Assembly (NCBI GenBank): GCA_023807065.1 | Contig: JAJJLU010000723.1 | Location: 1 to 21,061 of the forward strand | Length of the DNA stretch: 21,061 nucleotides | Direction of reading: 5' to 3' | Source of the DNA: Isotricha intestinalis | Taxonomy: Eukaryota; Ciliophora; Litostomatea; Vestibuliferida; Isotrichidae | Part shown: piece after piece, positions 8,292 through 17,961 of the stretch | Layout: every line of letters starts with the position of its first letter | Position numbering within the stretch: position 1 is the stretch's first letter | The notes under the pieces: model-generated | The model's database searches: none | What the model was told of the DNA's origin: nothing | Seen by the model: the letters and a program-made list of their open reading frames with translations, nothing else | Translations under genes and position numbers: made by a program

Positions 8292-11200
8292 ATGAAATCT
8301 ACATTATTAAAAGAAGAATATCAATTGGATATGTTGGAAAAATCAATTAAAAATAACAAAAACAATAATCAAGATAATTATGATAATAACAAAAAAGCAA
8401 ATTTTGATAATTTAAGAAAAAGAAGACAATCTAAATTACAAGTTGCAAATAGATATATTGCTGGATTTGTAAATGATTTAAAAGAAACAATAGCTATTGG
8501 AGGTTATGATGATAATATATTTTCTCAATCAAATAATCAAAAACAAAGAAAAATTTCAAAAAGATTTTCAATGCTTAAAGGAATAAATAATAATAATAAT
8601 AATAATAATAATGAAAACAATGATAGTAATAATAATAATAATAATAATCTAAATTCAATAATTCCAAATAGATTAAAAGGAAAAACAAAAACAATTAGTA
8701 AAAATAGTAAATTTTTTAAAAATGGAATAAATAGAAATTCTATATCAAAAGATAATTATATAAAAAGGATTTCTTTATTAAGTGAAAATAATAATAAAAA
8801 TATACAAAGAAATTCTTTATTAAGTGAAAATAGTAATATTAGAAATAGGAATGGAAATTCTTTTGGTGGAAATTCAATGTCAATAATTAACTTAAATAAA
8901 ACTCCTCAAAATATAGTTAATAATCAATTTACAAGAAAATTTTCAAAAATTAGTAATTTACGTAAAACAAATACTTTATTAAATAATGAATCAAATTCAG
9001 TAAATATGAAAAGTGCTTTTAAAAAAGAAAAAAGATCATCAAATTTATTATCAGGTTTTTCAAGGATTTCAACAATGGTATTAGCAAAAAATTCCAAATT
9101 AGTTAAATTTAAAGTATCAGATAATAGTGTTAAAAAAAGTACTATTATTAATAATAATAGTAATAGTAAAGATAACAAATATAATAAATATGTTAGAAGA
9201 TGGAGTGAATATGATGGAAAAGGGAAAAAAAAAAATTCATCAAATGATTTATTTTCATTTTTTTTAAAACCACAATATTTTGAAGATAATGAAATTAAAA
9301 GAAAGGAAAATATAAGTAAAACAAGAAGGGAAAGTAAAAATAGATTTCATCTTGATGATGATGAGAATTCAAGTCTTTTTGAAATGACTAAAATTTCTAA
9401 TAAAGAAATATTAGAATTAAATGAATTATCAAATGATTTAAAAAAAAGTTTAATTTTAACTCCTAAAAATGCAAAAGATATATTAAAAAAAACTTTCATT
9501 GGTGAAAGCGTTGAGCTTTTTAAAAAATTAAGCTTATCTAACTTAAATGCAAGTGAAAATGAAAATGAAAGTGATAAAGAAATTCCTAAAGAAGATTTAG
9601 AAAAATATAGAGAATTACAAAAAAAAGGTTTAGTATATGATTCATTAGATGAATATAATGATCAAGACATTGGAACTTTTTTTATTAACCCTAATTCTAA
9701 ATATTTAATTATTTTAGATTGTTTTATTTTTTTTTGTACTATGTATGTTTTAATTGCTTATCCTTTGTTTTTAGGAATTAATGAAATTTATTGTAGATTA
9801 GGAAAATTTTTGAATTTTAAAAATGCTTTTGAATTATTTGTTGATTTTGTTTTCTTTGTTGATTTTATTGTTTCTAATTTTATTGGTTTTTATAATTCTG
9901 AAGATGTTTTACAAACAAATTTGAGAGTTATAATTCCTAATAATCTTGAAAGTTGGTTTATTTTTGATTTAGTTTGTGCTATTCCTTTTAAGACTATTTT
10001 CTCTTTTTTAGACACTAAATGTCAAGATCAAGGCTTTTTAAACTCTTATAGATTTTCACATAATTTTTATTATTTATGGATTTTAGTAAGATGTATAAAA
10101 GTATTTAAAATCCTACAAAGAAATAAATTTTTATTTTATTTAGATGAATCATTAGATAGTTATGAATATTATAATAATTATGTTAATTTCTATAAAAATA
10201 TAACAATATGTTTCGTAACATTTAATTTTGTGTCCTGTATATTTATATTTTTAGGTAAAAATGATTATTCAAGTTGGATAGTAAATTTTGGTTTTGAAGA
10301 AGAAGGATTTCTAAAATTATATTTCTTATGTGTTTATTATTTAATAGAAACAGTAACGACAGTAGGATATGGAGATTTATTTTGTATTACAATTCCAGAA
10401 AAAATATTTGGCATTGTAATGGAATTTGGAGGTATCATTGCTTATTCTTGGTTAGTTTCTTCAATAAGTAATTATGTTAAAAGCAAAAGTGATCAAGAAG
10501 AAGAATATAGAAATAAATATTTAGTTTTACAAGGTATTAAAAAGAAATACCCTAATTTAAGTGATGATTTATTTGAAAGAATTAATAGATATATTAAGCA
10601 CAAACAAAATAATGAAGATCAAGAAAAAAATTTAATAGAAGAATTACCAATTTCATTAAAAAATATATTAGTTTATGATATGTATGAGCCTATAATAAGA
10701 AATTTTATTTTTTTCAAAAATTTTGATAATAAAGATTTTATAGTAAGAGTAATATTTTGTTTCAAACCAATTTTAGCAATAAAAAATGATATATTAATAA
10801 AAGATGGCGATTTCATAGAAGATATAATATTTGTAAAAAGAGGAAGAATAAGTTTAGAACTTCCATTAAAAATAGGAGACAATATTCAAGACAATTATCC
10901 AGTTACAGAAGAAAATAACACAAGAACATTTAGTCAAATGGTAACTGCAGCAAATCAAACAAGATCTTTATCAGGAAATTTATTATTACCAAATTCAACA
11001 GAAGACTTTGATGAAGAACCTGAATTTATGTATCAAAATTTTAAAATATTAGATATAAGGAAAAATGAGCATTTTGGTGATGTATTAATGTTTTCTAATG
11101 AAAGATCACCTTTATGTGCTATTGTAAAATCAAGAAAAGCAGAATTATTTTATTTAAAAAAATCAGATGCAATTGAAATAAGTCAAAGTTATCCTCAAAT

Positions 11201-12506
11201 ATGGCAAAAAATAACAAAAAAATCTTTATTTAATATGAAACAAATAAGAAGATTAATGGCTAAAGTAATAAATATATTCAATACTTCAAATGGTTTAACC
11301 GCTCAAAATCAAAATGAAGATATAGAAGAATCTAATACTTCTCAGGGTATTGATGGTGAATTGCAATCTATTCCTTCTTCATCAGATATAAATAATATCA
11401 AAAATAAAGATTCTTTAAATTTAAATAATTTAAAAACTATTAAAGAAAGTGAAATTTATAGTGAAGAAGGATTTGAAAATATTTCATCTTCTAGAAATAG
11501 TGATTCTTTAAATAATGTATCTTCAAAAAATGAATTAATTAAAAAAAATAGTGATAATGATAATGAAGATAATGAAAAAGTTTCAAATAGTTTTACTTAT
11601 AAATCTAAAGTGACTAAAAACTCTAAAAAGTCTAAATTTTCAAAAAAATCTAATGATAATGAGACTTTTAGAATTACACATTTATCAAATAGAAAAGTAG
11701 ATTTTTCTGAAAGTTTATCTGATGATTTTGAAAAACAAATGTTAATAAGTAAAAGATCGAATTCAACTCCTTATTTACCTGATGAAATTAATAATGAAAT
11801 TTATCCTAATGAAAATTTCATGAAATATAAAGAAGGGAATGATATTAATCATAAGATTATTAATAATAAAATAAATAATATAAATAATGATAATATTTCT
11901 ATTTGTTCAACTGAAATTTCCTTTTCTATAAGTAGTAAATATGAAAATATTGATGAATTAAGTGATTATAGATATTCTAAAATTTCTAAATTAAGAAAAA
12001 AAATTAAATTAATATTAAAAGACGAAGAATATTGCTTAGATTCTGATTCAGATAAAAAAATTTCAAGTAAAAGAACTCATATGAGAACTCTTAATCATCA
12101 ATTAAAAAATTGTTGTGTTTCTTTTGAAGAAATTAATCCAAAAACATTAAAAAAATATCCTTCTGATAATTTGTTAATGCAAAAGAAAAAAAATTCAAAG
12201 AAAAAAGTAATGAAAAAAAAGAAAAAACATGATGAGCTTACTCCTAAAACAAACCAAAATTATAGTGATCTTAGTTTACATGATTTAATTCAAAAAAATT
12301 CAATTAATAATAATTTAGTTTCTAATGAATTTAAAAATAATGAAAGTAATAGTAATTCATTCAGTAATTTCTTTAACAATTTTATGGATAAAGAAATTAA
12401 AAAAACAAAAGATGAAATTAAAGATGATGATAATGAATTGAATAAAAAACTTAAAAAAATGGAAAATATCAAAAAAAATTTGACAGAAAAAAATCAAGAA
12501 AGTTAG
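8292..12506 (+). CDS. Cyclic-nucleotide-binding-domain (EAG/HCN/CNG-like) K+ channel
   Basis: This 1404-residue protein has an ATG start (context TGTAAAAATG) and a TAG stop. It has a 400-residue Asn/Ser/Lys-rich N-terminal region, then a six-helix voltage-gated channel core. Approximate positions are S1 471-495, S2 513-534, S3 555-573 (WFIFDLVCAIPF, typical of the EAG/HCN/plant KAT group), S4 593-614 with basic residues R600, K603, K606 and R610, S5 637-655, pore filter TTVGYGD at 689-695 (K+ selective) and S6 705-730. A C-linker and a cyclic-nucleotide-binding fold follow at about 797-955, with HFGDVLMF at 927-934 and ERSPLCAIVKSRKAELF after it. About 55 low-complexity residues are inserted inside this fold (about 860-915). 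Roughly 420 Ser/Lys/Asn-rich residues end the protein. It is a plasma- or ciliary-membrane K+ channel. The NERSP...KKSLFNMKQI stretch recalls ciliate members. cAMP/cGMP binding is not proven. Confidence 0.93.
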   Translation: MKSTLLKEEYQLDMLEKSIKNNKNNNQDNYDNNKKANFDNLRKRRQSKLQVANRYIAGFVNDLKETIAIGGYDDNIFSQSNNQKQRKISKRFSMLKGINNNNNNNNNENNDSNNNNNNNLNSIIPNRLKGKTKTISKNSKFFKNGINRNSISKDNYIKRISLLSENNNKNIQRNSLLSENSNIRNRNGNSFGGNSMSIINLNKTPQNIVNNQFTRKFSKISNLRKTNTLLNNESNSVNMKSAFKKEKRSSNLLSGFSRISTMVLAKNSKLVKFKVSDNSVKKSTIINNNSNSKDNKYNKYVRRWSEYDGKGKKKNSSNDLFSFFLKPQYFEDNEIKRKENISKTRRESKNRFHLDDDENSSLFEMTKISNKEILELNELSNDLKKSLILTPKNAKDILKKTFIGESVELFKKLSLSNLNASENENESDKEIPKEDLEKYRELQKKGLVYDSLDEYNDQDIGTFFINPNSKYLIILDCFIFFCTMYVLIAYPLFLGINEIYCRLGKFLNFKNAFELFVDFVFFVDFIVSNFIGFYNSEDVLQTNLRVIIPNNLESWFIFDLVCAIPFKTIFSFLDTKCQDQGFLNSYRFSHNFYYLWILVRCIKVFKILQRNKFLFYLDESLDSYEYYNNYVNFYKNITICFVTFNFVSCIFIFLGKNDYSSWIVNFGFEEEGFLKLYFLCVYYLIETVTTVGYGDLFCITIPEKIFGIVMEFGGIIAYSWLVSSISNYVKSKSDQEEEYRNKYLVLQGIKKKYPNLSDDLFERINRYIKHKQNNEDQEKNLIEELPISLKNILVYDMYEPIIRNFIFFKNFDNKDFIVRVIFCFKPILAIKNDILIKDGDFIEDIIFVKRGRISLELPLKIGDNIQDNYPVTEENNTRTFSQMVTAANQTRSLSGNLLLPNSTEDFDEEPEFMYQNFKILDIRKNEHFGDVLMFSNERSPLCAIVKSRKAELFYLKKSDAIEISQSYPQIWQKITKKSLFNMKQIRRLMAKVINIFNTSNGLTAQNQNEDIEESNTSQGIDGELQSIPSSSDINNIKNKDSLNLNNLKTIKESEIYSEEGFENISSSRNSDSLNNVSSKNELIKKNSDNDNEDNEKVSNSFTYKSKVTKNSKKSKFSKKSNDNETFRITHLSNRKVDFSESLSDDFEKQMLISKRSNSTPYLPDEINNEIYPNENFMKYKEGNDINHKIINNKINNINNDNISICSTEISFSISSKYENIDELSDYRYSKISKLRKKIKLILKDEEYCLDSDSDKKISSKRTHMRTLNHQLKNCCVSFEEINPKTLKKYPSDNLLMQKKKNSKKKVMKKKKKHDELTPKTNQNYSDLSLHDLIQKNSINNNLVSNEFKNNESNSNSFSNFFNNFMDKEIKKTKDEIKDDDNELNKKLKKMENIKKNLTEKNQES
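8586..8648 (+). repeat. AAT trinucleotide runs coding for poly-Asn in the channel N-terminus
   Basis: Nine consecutive AAT codons (8586-8612) are followed by a second AAT run ending near 8648. Both lie in frame within the channel gene and encode poly-Asn. Such runs are common in very AT-rich protist genomes and are likely length-variable. Confidence 0.85.
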
Positions 12507-13009
12507 TTATCAAATTTTTAAGTAAAAAAATAATTTATGATACGAATTGAATAATTTATGTTTTTCTTTACAAAAAACAAATATGTTAAACTAAAGTATT
12601 GTATGAATTTACTAAGCAATTTTATCTATATATGATTTATATTTAAAATCAATTTATTTGAAATGTAACATTTAAAGTTAATTAATAACATTTATTTTAA
12701 CTTTAAACATTCAAAAAATTTGTTAAATATTATCATGAATGCAAACTATTAAAAAACTTTGTTAGTTAATTGAAAAATATAAATAATTAAATAAATATTT
12801 TTAATTGTTTAATTTTTTTAATATTAAATTCATATTGTATTTGAAATTATATTTTTGTTTGTTTTTAAAATTCCCAATTTCAAAGTTAGAAAAAAATAAA
12901 AATATAATTAAAAAATTTTTTCCAATGAATAAATTATATTATATATAAATATATAAATTTATTCTATTAATATTAATATATATTATAATATATACTTTTA
13001 TCAATTTTT
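12507..13009. other. Convergent intergenic region, shared 3' flanks
   Basis: This 503-bp stretch lies between the stop codons of two convergent genes, so it should hold both 3' UTRs and polyadenylation sites. It is almost pure A/T with many AATAAA-like hexamers expected by chance. No gene or hairpin terminator is evident. Confidence 0.5.
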
Positions 13010-16000
13010 TTACATTCTTAAAGAAGTAACAAATTCAATAATTTTTTTATGCATAAATTTAATTTTTGAAATAACAAAAAGATTTAAAATCCAAAAAATA
13101 ATTATTTCTAAAATCATATTTAAAACTAAATAAGGAACAATTAAATTGGAAAAATAAGAAAATTCATTATCAACTTCTTTTTTAAATATATTTTCATTAA
13201 AATAGTATCTTATCAAACTATTTACAACTAAAACAATAGTAAATTGATCGAATAAATAAGTATTATTTATTTGAGAATGAATTTCATCAAAACTTCCAGG
13301 ATAATATTTATTATAAATTTGGTTAAGTAAATATAAAATATTTTTAATTAACATTGTATCATCTCCAATTGATGCTACAGGAAAAGCTTGACATAAATTT
13401 TGAATAAAAGAATCAAAATTTTCTCCATTTTTTTCTAAAGATTCTTTAAAAATAAAATCAGGAATTTTTCCTTTAGAACAATTTAAATCTATTAAAGTAT
13501 TCATCGGAGGAAAAGATTTTTTATGAATAAATTCTAAAGTTTCTTTTTGCCTTATTATATTATGCAAATTATCAAATCCATTAAATAAATAATCAAAATT
13601 ATTTTTATTTAAAATTCTTTCTCCTAATGAATATTTAGTTGAATTTGTTAACATTATATATATTAATGTATTAAAATTATCATAAGTATGTGAATCTAAT
13701 TTTTGATTAATATTTGAGTATTCAACTAAATTTGATAACCGACTTTTACCTTTGTCTATAAATATAAAAAAAATAATGGAATATATTAAATATACAGAAA
13801 ATAAAATAAAAATACTTAATCTTTCTGAAAGTATTAAAATAATAAAATCTTTATTTTTAAGTTGTGGTGAATTTATACTATTATCAAATTTTTTCTCTAA
13901 ATTATTTATCTCTGATTCTTCTTCTTCTTTGTCTTTTAATTTTAGGTTTTTTTTTTTATTATTTCTTTTATATTTTTCTTCCCTAGTAATAATATTATTT
14001 ATTAATTGATTAGGATTACTTTGATAAAGGTAACAAAGTTCTTTTATTTTTAAAAATCTATTTTCAATGAATTTAATATATTCAACTTCAGTTAATTGAT
14101 GATTCATTGGTAAAATAATAATTTTAAGCATATTTAAAAAAAACATTAATAAAAAATGGCAAATGATTAAAAGAATAATATGTAAAAAACTTAAACCTAA
14201 AAAAAATCCTAATAAATAACCTTTTAACATTTTTAAAGCAAGTTGAAAATCTTCCTGAATAATACTACAAGTAATTTCTAAGCCATTGTGTATAACAGGA
14301 TAATTTAAAAGAATTAAATACATATTTTTTCTAATTTGCGTAATATCAGTATTATTATCTGAAGTAATTATATATTCATATTTTTCATTTTTACCAAAAT
14401 TTAACAAAGCAAAAGTTTCATTTAAATAATCATCATTATGAACAACTAAAGAAATCCAATTATTAAATTCTCTTATTAAATCAATGAATTGTAATATACT
14501 TCTTTCAACATAAATATTTTTTTGAAAAATTAATAATTTAAATTTTTCAATCTTGAAAGTTTTAATTTTTTCAATTCTTTGAGCTTTAATTTTAAAAATT
14601 TCTTTTTCAAATGTTTGAAAAGATTCAACTGCAATTTGATATCTTCTAGGTAAATCCATTTGTATTACTTTATTAATTAAAGTAATATTTTGTAGGTTTA
14701 TATGCATTTTTTTCATATAATCAGAATAATATTCATAATAATTTACACATTCAGAATTTTCTTTATAATAACAAAAATTTGAAAGTATCATTAAAGGAGC
14801 TTTTTCAATTTCTCTTTGAAATCTTTTAAAAGATTGAAATAATTGAAATAAACTTTTAAATATATTATTTTCTTTAAATACAGTAATTAAAAATATTATA
14901 GTTAAAGCAACTAAAAAAAAACCATAAATCAAAATTGAAAAAGTGAAATTTTGAATTTGTTTATATCTTTTTTTCTTATCTTCAATTTTATTCACTGAAA
15001 AGTTTTTAAAATGAATATTATTTTTATCCTTTTTAGAAAGACCTGTCATTGAAGCTTGAGAAAAAATAGATAAAGTTGGATTTGCAATATTTAAAGTTTT
15101 AACCATTTTTTTTTGTCCATTTCCTTTATTTAAATTAGAAGTTTTTTCATTAATACTTTCTTCTAAATTTTCATTTACTTTTTTAGCCTCTTTTTCTGCA
15201 TCATATTCAGATATTATTGTTTGATAAATTTCATCACTTTGAACATTTGTTCCTTTTTTTTTCTTTTTTTGTTCTTTTATATGATATATAATATATAATG
15301 TTTGATAATCTTCAATAATAAATTTTTTCTGAATTTGAAACATTATTTCTTCTCTTACATTTTGAAAAAATTCTTTATGAAATTCTTTTAATTCTTTATA
15401 ATTTGAACAATCTTGTAAACCTTCTGCTTTCATTAATTGTTTATAATATTTAGCATAATCAATTTGATTAAATATACATATTGTTTTTGAGGAATTATAA
15501 TTATAATTTTGAAAATGAAATAAATGACTGAAGTCAATGTAATAACCAGATTTATCTAATATTGATAATATTTCTGGAGTAACACCAAAAAATTTAAATA
15601 ATTTCGATGAAAGAGAAAATAAATGTTCTGCATTATTTACGTTAGTTCGAAATATAATAATATTTGTATAATCAGTTCTATAATTTATATGAATTAATAG
15701 TTCTTCTACTTTTATTGTAGGATATACTGAATATTCCATTTTAATAGGAGAAATATATCCTAAATGTTCATTTAAACTTAAATTTTTACATATTAATTCA
15801 ACATTATTTTTTGCATCAGTAATATCTGCATTTCTTAATTTGTCCAAACAAATATTTATTCCATAAAGTTTAAAAAATTCAGGAAATATTATTTCTAAAT
15901 CTTTTCCTGAAAATTGTAATAATTCTTGACTTCCTCTTATTATTGTAAATAATCTTCTTTCAATTGAATAATTTAATATTAATAATCTATCGTGTTTAAA

Positions 16001-17893
16001 GTGAAATTCAAGAAAATCATTATAATAATTGATGTCAAATTCACTTCCATTTTTTATTTTTGAATTTATTATTGTTTCATATATAAATCTTAATAATATT
16101 ATTTTATAATCATTTTCATTAGTTTTTTTACTTATTGAATCAATAATAGAATGCTTTTTTATTATATCAAATTTATTTGAAATATTTAAATAACTTTCAG
16201 GAGTTTTAATTTCAAAATAAAGAAAATTCTCAAAGTCATTTACATATTTAATTAAATCATTTTTAAAATCTTCACTTTCTTTAAAATCTTCATATTTTTT
16301 AATTAATTCTCTTTTACTGTTTTTTACTAATTCAGTAATAGTTCTTAACATACTAACAATTCTTTCTTGATTTTTATATTTTATGCTTAAAATAAACACT
16401 TTTCTATAAAATCTAAATTGTTGATTGTTTTGACTTAAAAACAAAACTGTTAAATACATAAAATCTAATCTTAAAATATCTTCAATACTATAAATGTGTC
16501 TTTCTTTATAAGCAATACTTAATAATTTACAAATAAAACTAAAAGGAGGATATGCTTTCATTATTGAATTAATATTATATGATTCAATTAATTGTTTTTT
16601 TTCTTCTTGATGTTTTTTTTCTTCTTCATGAACAAAATTAGTTTTAATTCTTGTTATTTTTAAATTATTTTTAGAAGGGGAATTATCTAATCCTGCAAAA
16701 TTTTCTTCATTATCATTTGTATTTAATTCTTTGCAAATATCACAATTTTCTCTATCACAATTGATTTTATGGTTAACTACCCAAGCTGTAATAAAAGTCC
16801 CATGATCAATATTATTTGTTTGAAAAAACCAACAAACTCCTAAGATATTTTTACTTAATATTGCTTGGGATGTTATATAATCTTCAAAGTTTTTAACTGA
16901 AATTATCACTTGAACAACAAAATAAATTACTGAAAAACAACTGAATATAATATAATTTTGTTCTCCATAAAATAAAAAAAAAATTATTAAACAAAAACAA
17001 TTTTGATTTATAAATATTATTCTATATAGTGTAATTTCATTTATTGAAAGATATATTAATGAATGTTTATTAATAAAAAAAAGATATATCAAATAAATTC
17101 CTAAAGAAAATATACAAAAAATAATTATTGTATCAATAAATAATAAAAAAACATTTATATTACCTTGATTATGCATAAAATAATTATTTTCTAAACAAAT
17201 TATCATTTTAATAAAAATAAATAATTTATCATATTTTTCATTAAAAAAAGTATCAAAAGGATATTTATTAATTTCACATTCATGGAATTTAAACTTTAAC
17301 AAAACTGAAAATTGAGTGAAAAAAGTATATTTACTAAATGTATCTCCAATAGCAAGTAAAATTAATAAAAATAAATATATTATATCTATAACAGTGTATT
17401 TATTTTGAAAAATAATAGAAAAAATTAAACAAATTACACAATGAATCCCATAAATTCCAATTAACCTTAAGAAGAAATAACTATAAAAGTTTATTAAAAA
17501 AATACTTTTAATTTTATGTAAAATGGATTCTTTTTGATAATCAAAATCTCTAATGAAATATAAAGTAAGATAAAAAGAAAACCATATTAAAACATAAATA
17601 CATATTACAATGATATTAGGTAATTTTTTAGCATTCCAATTTTCATCCATAATAATATCTGAAAATTTATTATAAGGTGATATATTTAATAAAAAATTAG
17701 CAACTAATTCATCAGTAAGTTCCACTGAATTATGAAAATGATAATAATTAGGAACAAGACTCATTAAATAAGTAAAAATATCAAAAAATTCTACAAAGCA
17801 AAATATAATAATAAAAACTTTATTTGTTATAATACATAAAAATAATCTTTTATACATTAAAAAAAAATGACTTGGTTTATTTTCTTTTCCCAT
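13010..17893 (-). CDS. TmcB-like multi-pass membrane protein with PAS-like region
   Basis: This 1627-residue protein runs from ATG (MGKENKPSHF) to TAA with no intron. The N-terminal 345 residues are a block of about eight hydrophobic helices (for example 16-46, 92-114, 130-162, 168-188). Next comes a cytosolic Cys cluster, CDRENCDIC, near 378-386, then a helical, TPR-like stretch (about 430-570). A PAS-like part follows, with FSGKDLEIIFPEF near 655 and FGVTPEILSIL near 767. After a Lys-rich linker come four more membrane segments (about 981-1005, 1223-1254, 1355-1376, 1581-1606) with large loops between. The design matches the tiny-macrocysts-B (TmcB)-like family abundant in ciliates and also resembles the front half of trichomonad multi-pass cyclases. 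No cyclase or kinase domain is present, so its output is unknown. Sensory or osmotic signalling is an inference. The family call was made without a search. Confidence 0.7.
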   Translation of the reverse strand: MGKENKPSHFFLMYKRLFLCIITNKVFIIIFCFVEFFDIFTYLMSLVPNYYHFHNSVELTDELVANFLLNISPYNKFSDIIMDENWNAKKLPNIIVICIYVLIWFSFYLTLYFIRDFDYQKESILHKIKSIFLINFYSYFFLRLIGIYGIHCVICLIFSIIFQNKYTVIDIIYLFLLILLAIGDTFSKYTFFTQFSVLLKFKFHECEINKYPFDTFFNEKYDKLFIFIKMIICLENNYFMHNQGNINVFLLFIDTIIIFCIFSLGIYLIYLFFINKHSLIYLSINEITLYRIIFINQNCFCLIIFFLFYGEQNYIIFSCFSVIYFVVQVIISVKNFEDYITSQAILSKNILGVCWFFQTNNIDHGTFITAWVVNHKINCDRENCDICKELNTNDNEENFAGLDNSPSKNNLKITRIKTNFVHEEEKKHQEEKKQLIESYNINSIMKAYPPFSFICKLLSIAYKERHIYSIEDILRLDFMYLTVLFLSQNNQQFRFYRKVFILSIKYKNQERIVSMLRTITELVKNSKRELIKKYEDFKESEDFKNDLIKYVNDFENFLYFEIKTPESYLNISNKFDIIKKHSIIDSISKKTNENDYKIILLRFIYETIINSKIKNGSEFDINYYNDFLEFHFKHDRLLILNYSIERRLFTIIRGSQELLQFSGKDLEIIFPEFFKLYGINICLDKLRNADITDAKNNVELICKNLSLNEHLGYISPIKMEYSVYPTIKVEELLIHINYRTDYTNIIIFRTNVNNAEHLFSLSSKLFKFFGVTPEILSILDKSGYYIDFSHLFHFQNYNYNSSKTICIFNQIDYAKYYKQLMKAEGLQDCSNYKELKEFHKEFFQNVREEIMFQIQKKFIIEDYQTLYIIYHIKEQKKKKKGTNVQSDEIYQTIISEYDAEKEAKKVNENLEESINEKTSNLNKGNGQKKMVKTLNIANPTLSIFSQASMTGLSKKDKNNIHFKNFSVNKIEDKKKRYKQIQNFTFSILIYGFFLVALTIIFLITVFKENNIFKSLFQLFQSFKRFQREIEKAPLMILSNFCYYKENSECVNYYEYYSDYMKKMHINLQNITLINKVIQMDLPRRYQIAVESFQTFEKEIFKIKAQRIEKIKTFKIEKFKLLIFQKNIYVERSILQFIDLIREFNNWISLVVHNDDYLNETFALLNFGKNEKYEYIITSDNNTDITQIRKNMYLILLNYPVIHNGLEITCSIIQEDFQLALKMLKGYLLGFFLGLSFLHIILLIICHFLLMFFLNMLKIIILPMNHQLTEVEYIKFIENRFLKIKELCYLYQSNPNQLINNIITREEKYKRNNKKKNLKLKDKEEEESEINNLEKKFDNSINSPQLKNKDFIILILSERLSIFILFSVYLIYSIIFFIFIDKGKSRLSNLVEYSNINQKLDSHTYDNFNTLIYIMLTNSTKYSLGERILNKNNFDYLFNGFDNLHNIIRQKETLEFIHKKSFPPMNTLIDLNCSKGKIPDFIFKESLEKNGENFDSFIQNLCQAFPVASIGDDTMLIKNILYLLNQIYNKYYPGSFDEIHSQINNTYLFDQFTIVLVVNSLIRYYFNENIFKKEVDNEFSYFSNLIVPYLVLNMILEIIIFWILNLFVISKIKFMHKKIIEFVTSLRM

Positions 17894-17961
17894 TAATTAT
17901 AATTTAATATTTTTAAAAATTATATTTTTTGTTTTGAATTTAGAAATTATTATTTGTGAAA
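17894..17961. promoter_or_regulatory. Compact 68-bp bidirectional promoter region
   Basis: Only 68 bp separate the divergent ATGs of the TmcB-like gene (minus) and the GOLD-like gene (plus). The sequence is almost all A/T, with TATATTTTTTG near the middle. Both 5' UTRs and core promoters must fit here, so transcripts are probably very short-leadered or overlap. Confidence 0.6.

Noticed and set aside
13752..14009. Plus-strand 85-codon frame inside the TmcB-like gene
   Set aside because: It lies wholly antisense to a 1627-codon gene and has the biased composition of a shadow frame.
17956..17961. GTG start for the GOLD-like gene
   Set aside because: A eukaryotic gene would start at ATG. The ATG at 17962 is in frame, only two codons further, and has an A-rich context.
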